Source: NZQO01 sp964639255
GTDB taxonomy: Bacteria; Bacteroidota; Bacteroidia; Flavobacteriales; Flavobacteriaceae
DNA: 24,037 bases
Direction: 5' to 3'
NCBI GenBank assembly: GCA_964639255.1
Contig: CAZXDP010000040.1
Location: forward strand, 1 to 24,037
Positions 23,562 through 24,037 of the stretch are shown here, piece after piece (the stretch's first letter is position 1; each line of letters begins with the position of its first letter). The notes beneath the pieces were generated by a model. The model did no database searches. It was given only the letters and a program-made list of their open reading frames with translations, and was not told the DNA's origin. Position numbers and translations under genes: made by a program.

Positions 23562-23787
23562 TCAAAAGCATACCGATAAGCAGTTATTGTTAAAGGGGTT
23601 GAAACGTTTGGCGTTAGCGCTTCCATTGCTGGTTCTTACTACCTATTTATTTACATTTTCATTCTTGAACCGCGAAACCATTCCGTTATGGATAGTATTC
23701 CCCCTCGCTATTTTTGGTATGGCAACTACCGTATATTTATTGTTTAACGGTATCAAGATCATTGTAAGGGCCTTATTCAATTCCTAG
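23548..23787 (+). CDS. small two-helix membrane protein, DUF6095-like
   Basis: The 79-aa protein has a polar, Lys-rich N-terminus (1-20) and two hydrophobic helices (about 22-40 and 46-74) with a short polar turn (NRETIP). It resembles DUF6095 proteins of Flavobacteriaceae, whose function is unknown. Its ATG lies inside the end of murQ (14-base overlap), so the two are almost certainly co-translated. No terminator follows immediately. The link to murQ could mean a role near the inner membrane in cell-wall recycling, but that is inference. Confidence 0.75.
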   Translation: MKNPNQKHTDKQLLLKGLKRLALALPLLVLTTYLFTFSFLNRETIPLWIVFPLAIFGMATTVYLLFNGIKIIVRALFNS

Positions 23788-24002
23788 TAAATGGTGACTA
23801 GCACGCGCTTCCTACTGTCTACCTAAAGTTCACAATATAATTTTTTGAATACCTACAATAGCGCAATAAGACTGCTTGGTAATAAGGTGTATCCTGTTTT
23901 GAATAATATTCTTATTCCTATTAGAAACGTAATGCGCTGAAAGAAAGTCGTGAACCTAGGTAGGTAGATACTTATAATTGTCAAGCCCCTCAATCCACGG
24001 CA

Positions 24003-24037
24003 TAAAAAAAGGCCCCCGATATCGCTATCGGGGGCCT
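24003..24037 (-). terminator. terminator hairpin at the window edge
   Basis: A perfect 12-bp stem (24010-24021 with 24026-24037) with the loop TCGC is flanked by an A-run at 24004-24010. On the minus strand this is a hairpin followed by Ts, so it ends a minus-strand gene beyond the window. It may also stop plus-strand transcription if Ts follow outside. The 220 bases before it show no gene. Confidence 0.8.

Overview
The window looks like chromosomal DNA of a marine-type flavobacterium (Bacteroidota, Flavobacteriaceae-like). The evidence is a T9SS-type C-terminal sorting tail on the first partial gene, repeated Bacteroidota -7 elements (TAnnTTTG) in front of genes, a TonB-dependent receptor with a carboxypeptidase-regulatory-like N-terminus paired with a DUF4249 lipoprotein, a DUF6095 protein, a monomeric isocitrate dehydrogenase and a long-form GAPDH. 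No rRNA or CRISPR array, and no recognisable tRNA, transposase or integrase, was seen.

Layout. 1-824 (+): the end of a secreted T9SS cargo gene and a short RsmI-like tetrapyrrole-fold methyltransferase. 827-2264 (-): two paralogous exported lysozyme/transglycosylase-like proteins. 2592-4931 (-): a tight dapF - GNAT acetyltransferase - mltG operon. 5061-10199 (+): a DegP/HtrA-type protease, a 482-residue GAPDH, a DUF748 (AsmA-like) protein and trmD. 10459-16102 (+): a signalling block. 16312-19482 (+): rplS and monomeric NADP-isocitrate dehydrogenase. 19538-22703 (+): TonB receptor and DUF4249 lipoprotein. 22740-23787 (+): murQ and a small two-helix membrane protein. The window ends on a perfect terminator hairpin.

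The most interesting part is the signalling block, which separates trmD from rplS, genes that are neighbours in many bacteria. It runs, with overlaps or short gaps, as: an optional 73-codon ORF; a soluble 1013-aa histidine kinase with a SnoaL-like N-terminus and three tandem GAF-like repeats; a stand-alone receiver; a receiver fused to a class III nucleotidyl cyclase; a three-helix membrane protein resembling the Pycsar effector family (PycTM, formerly DUF5706); and a small TerB-like protein. The cyclase active site has the Lys/Thr base-recognition pair of class IIIb adenylyl cyclases, so cAMP is predicted rather than the cCMP or cUMP of classical Pycsar. The reading offered is a phosphorelay-controlled cyclic-nucleotide pathway ending in a Pycsar-like membrane effector. 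This is an inference from domains and gene order, not a demonstrated system.

Other points: three genes (dapF, trmD, murQ) have a -7 element 4-5 nt before the start codon, predicting leaderless mRNAs. A nested, multi-helix RNA-like structure followed by a strong terminator lies in the otherwise gene-free stretch between rplS and idh. Peptidoglycan functions recur across the window (DapF, MltG, two lysozyme-like proteins, MurQ).
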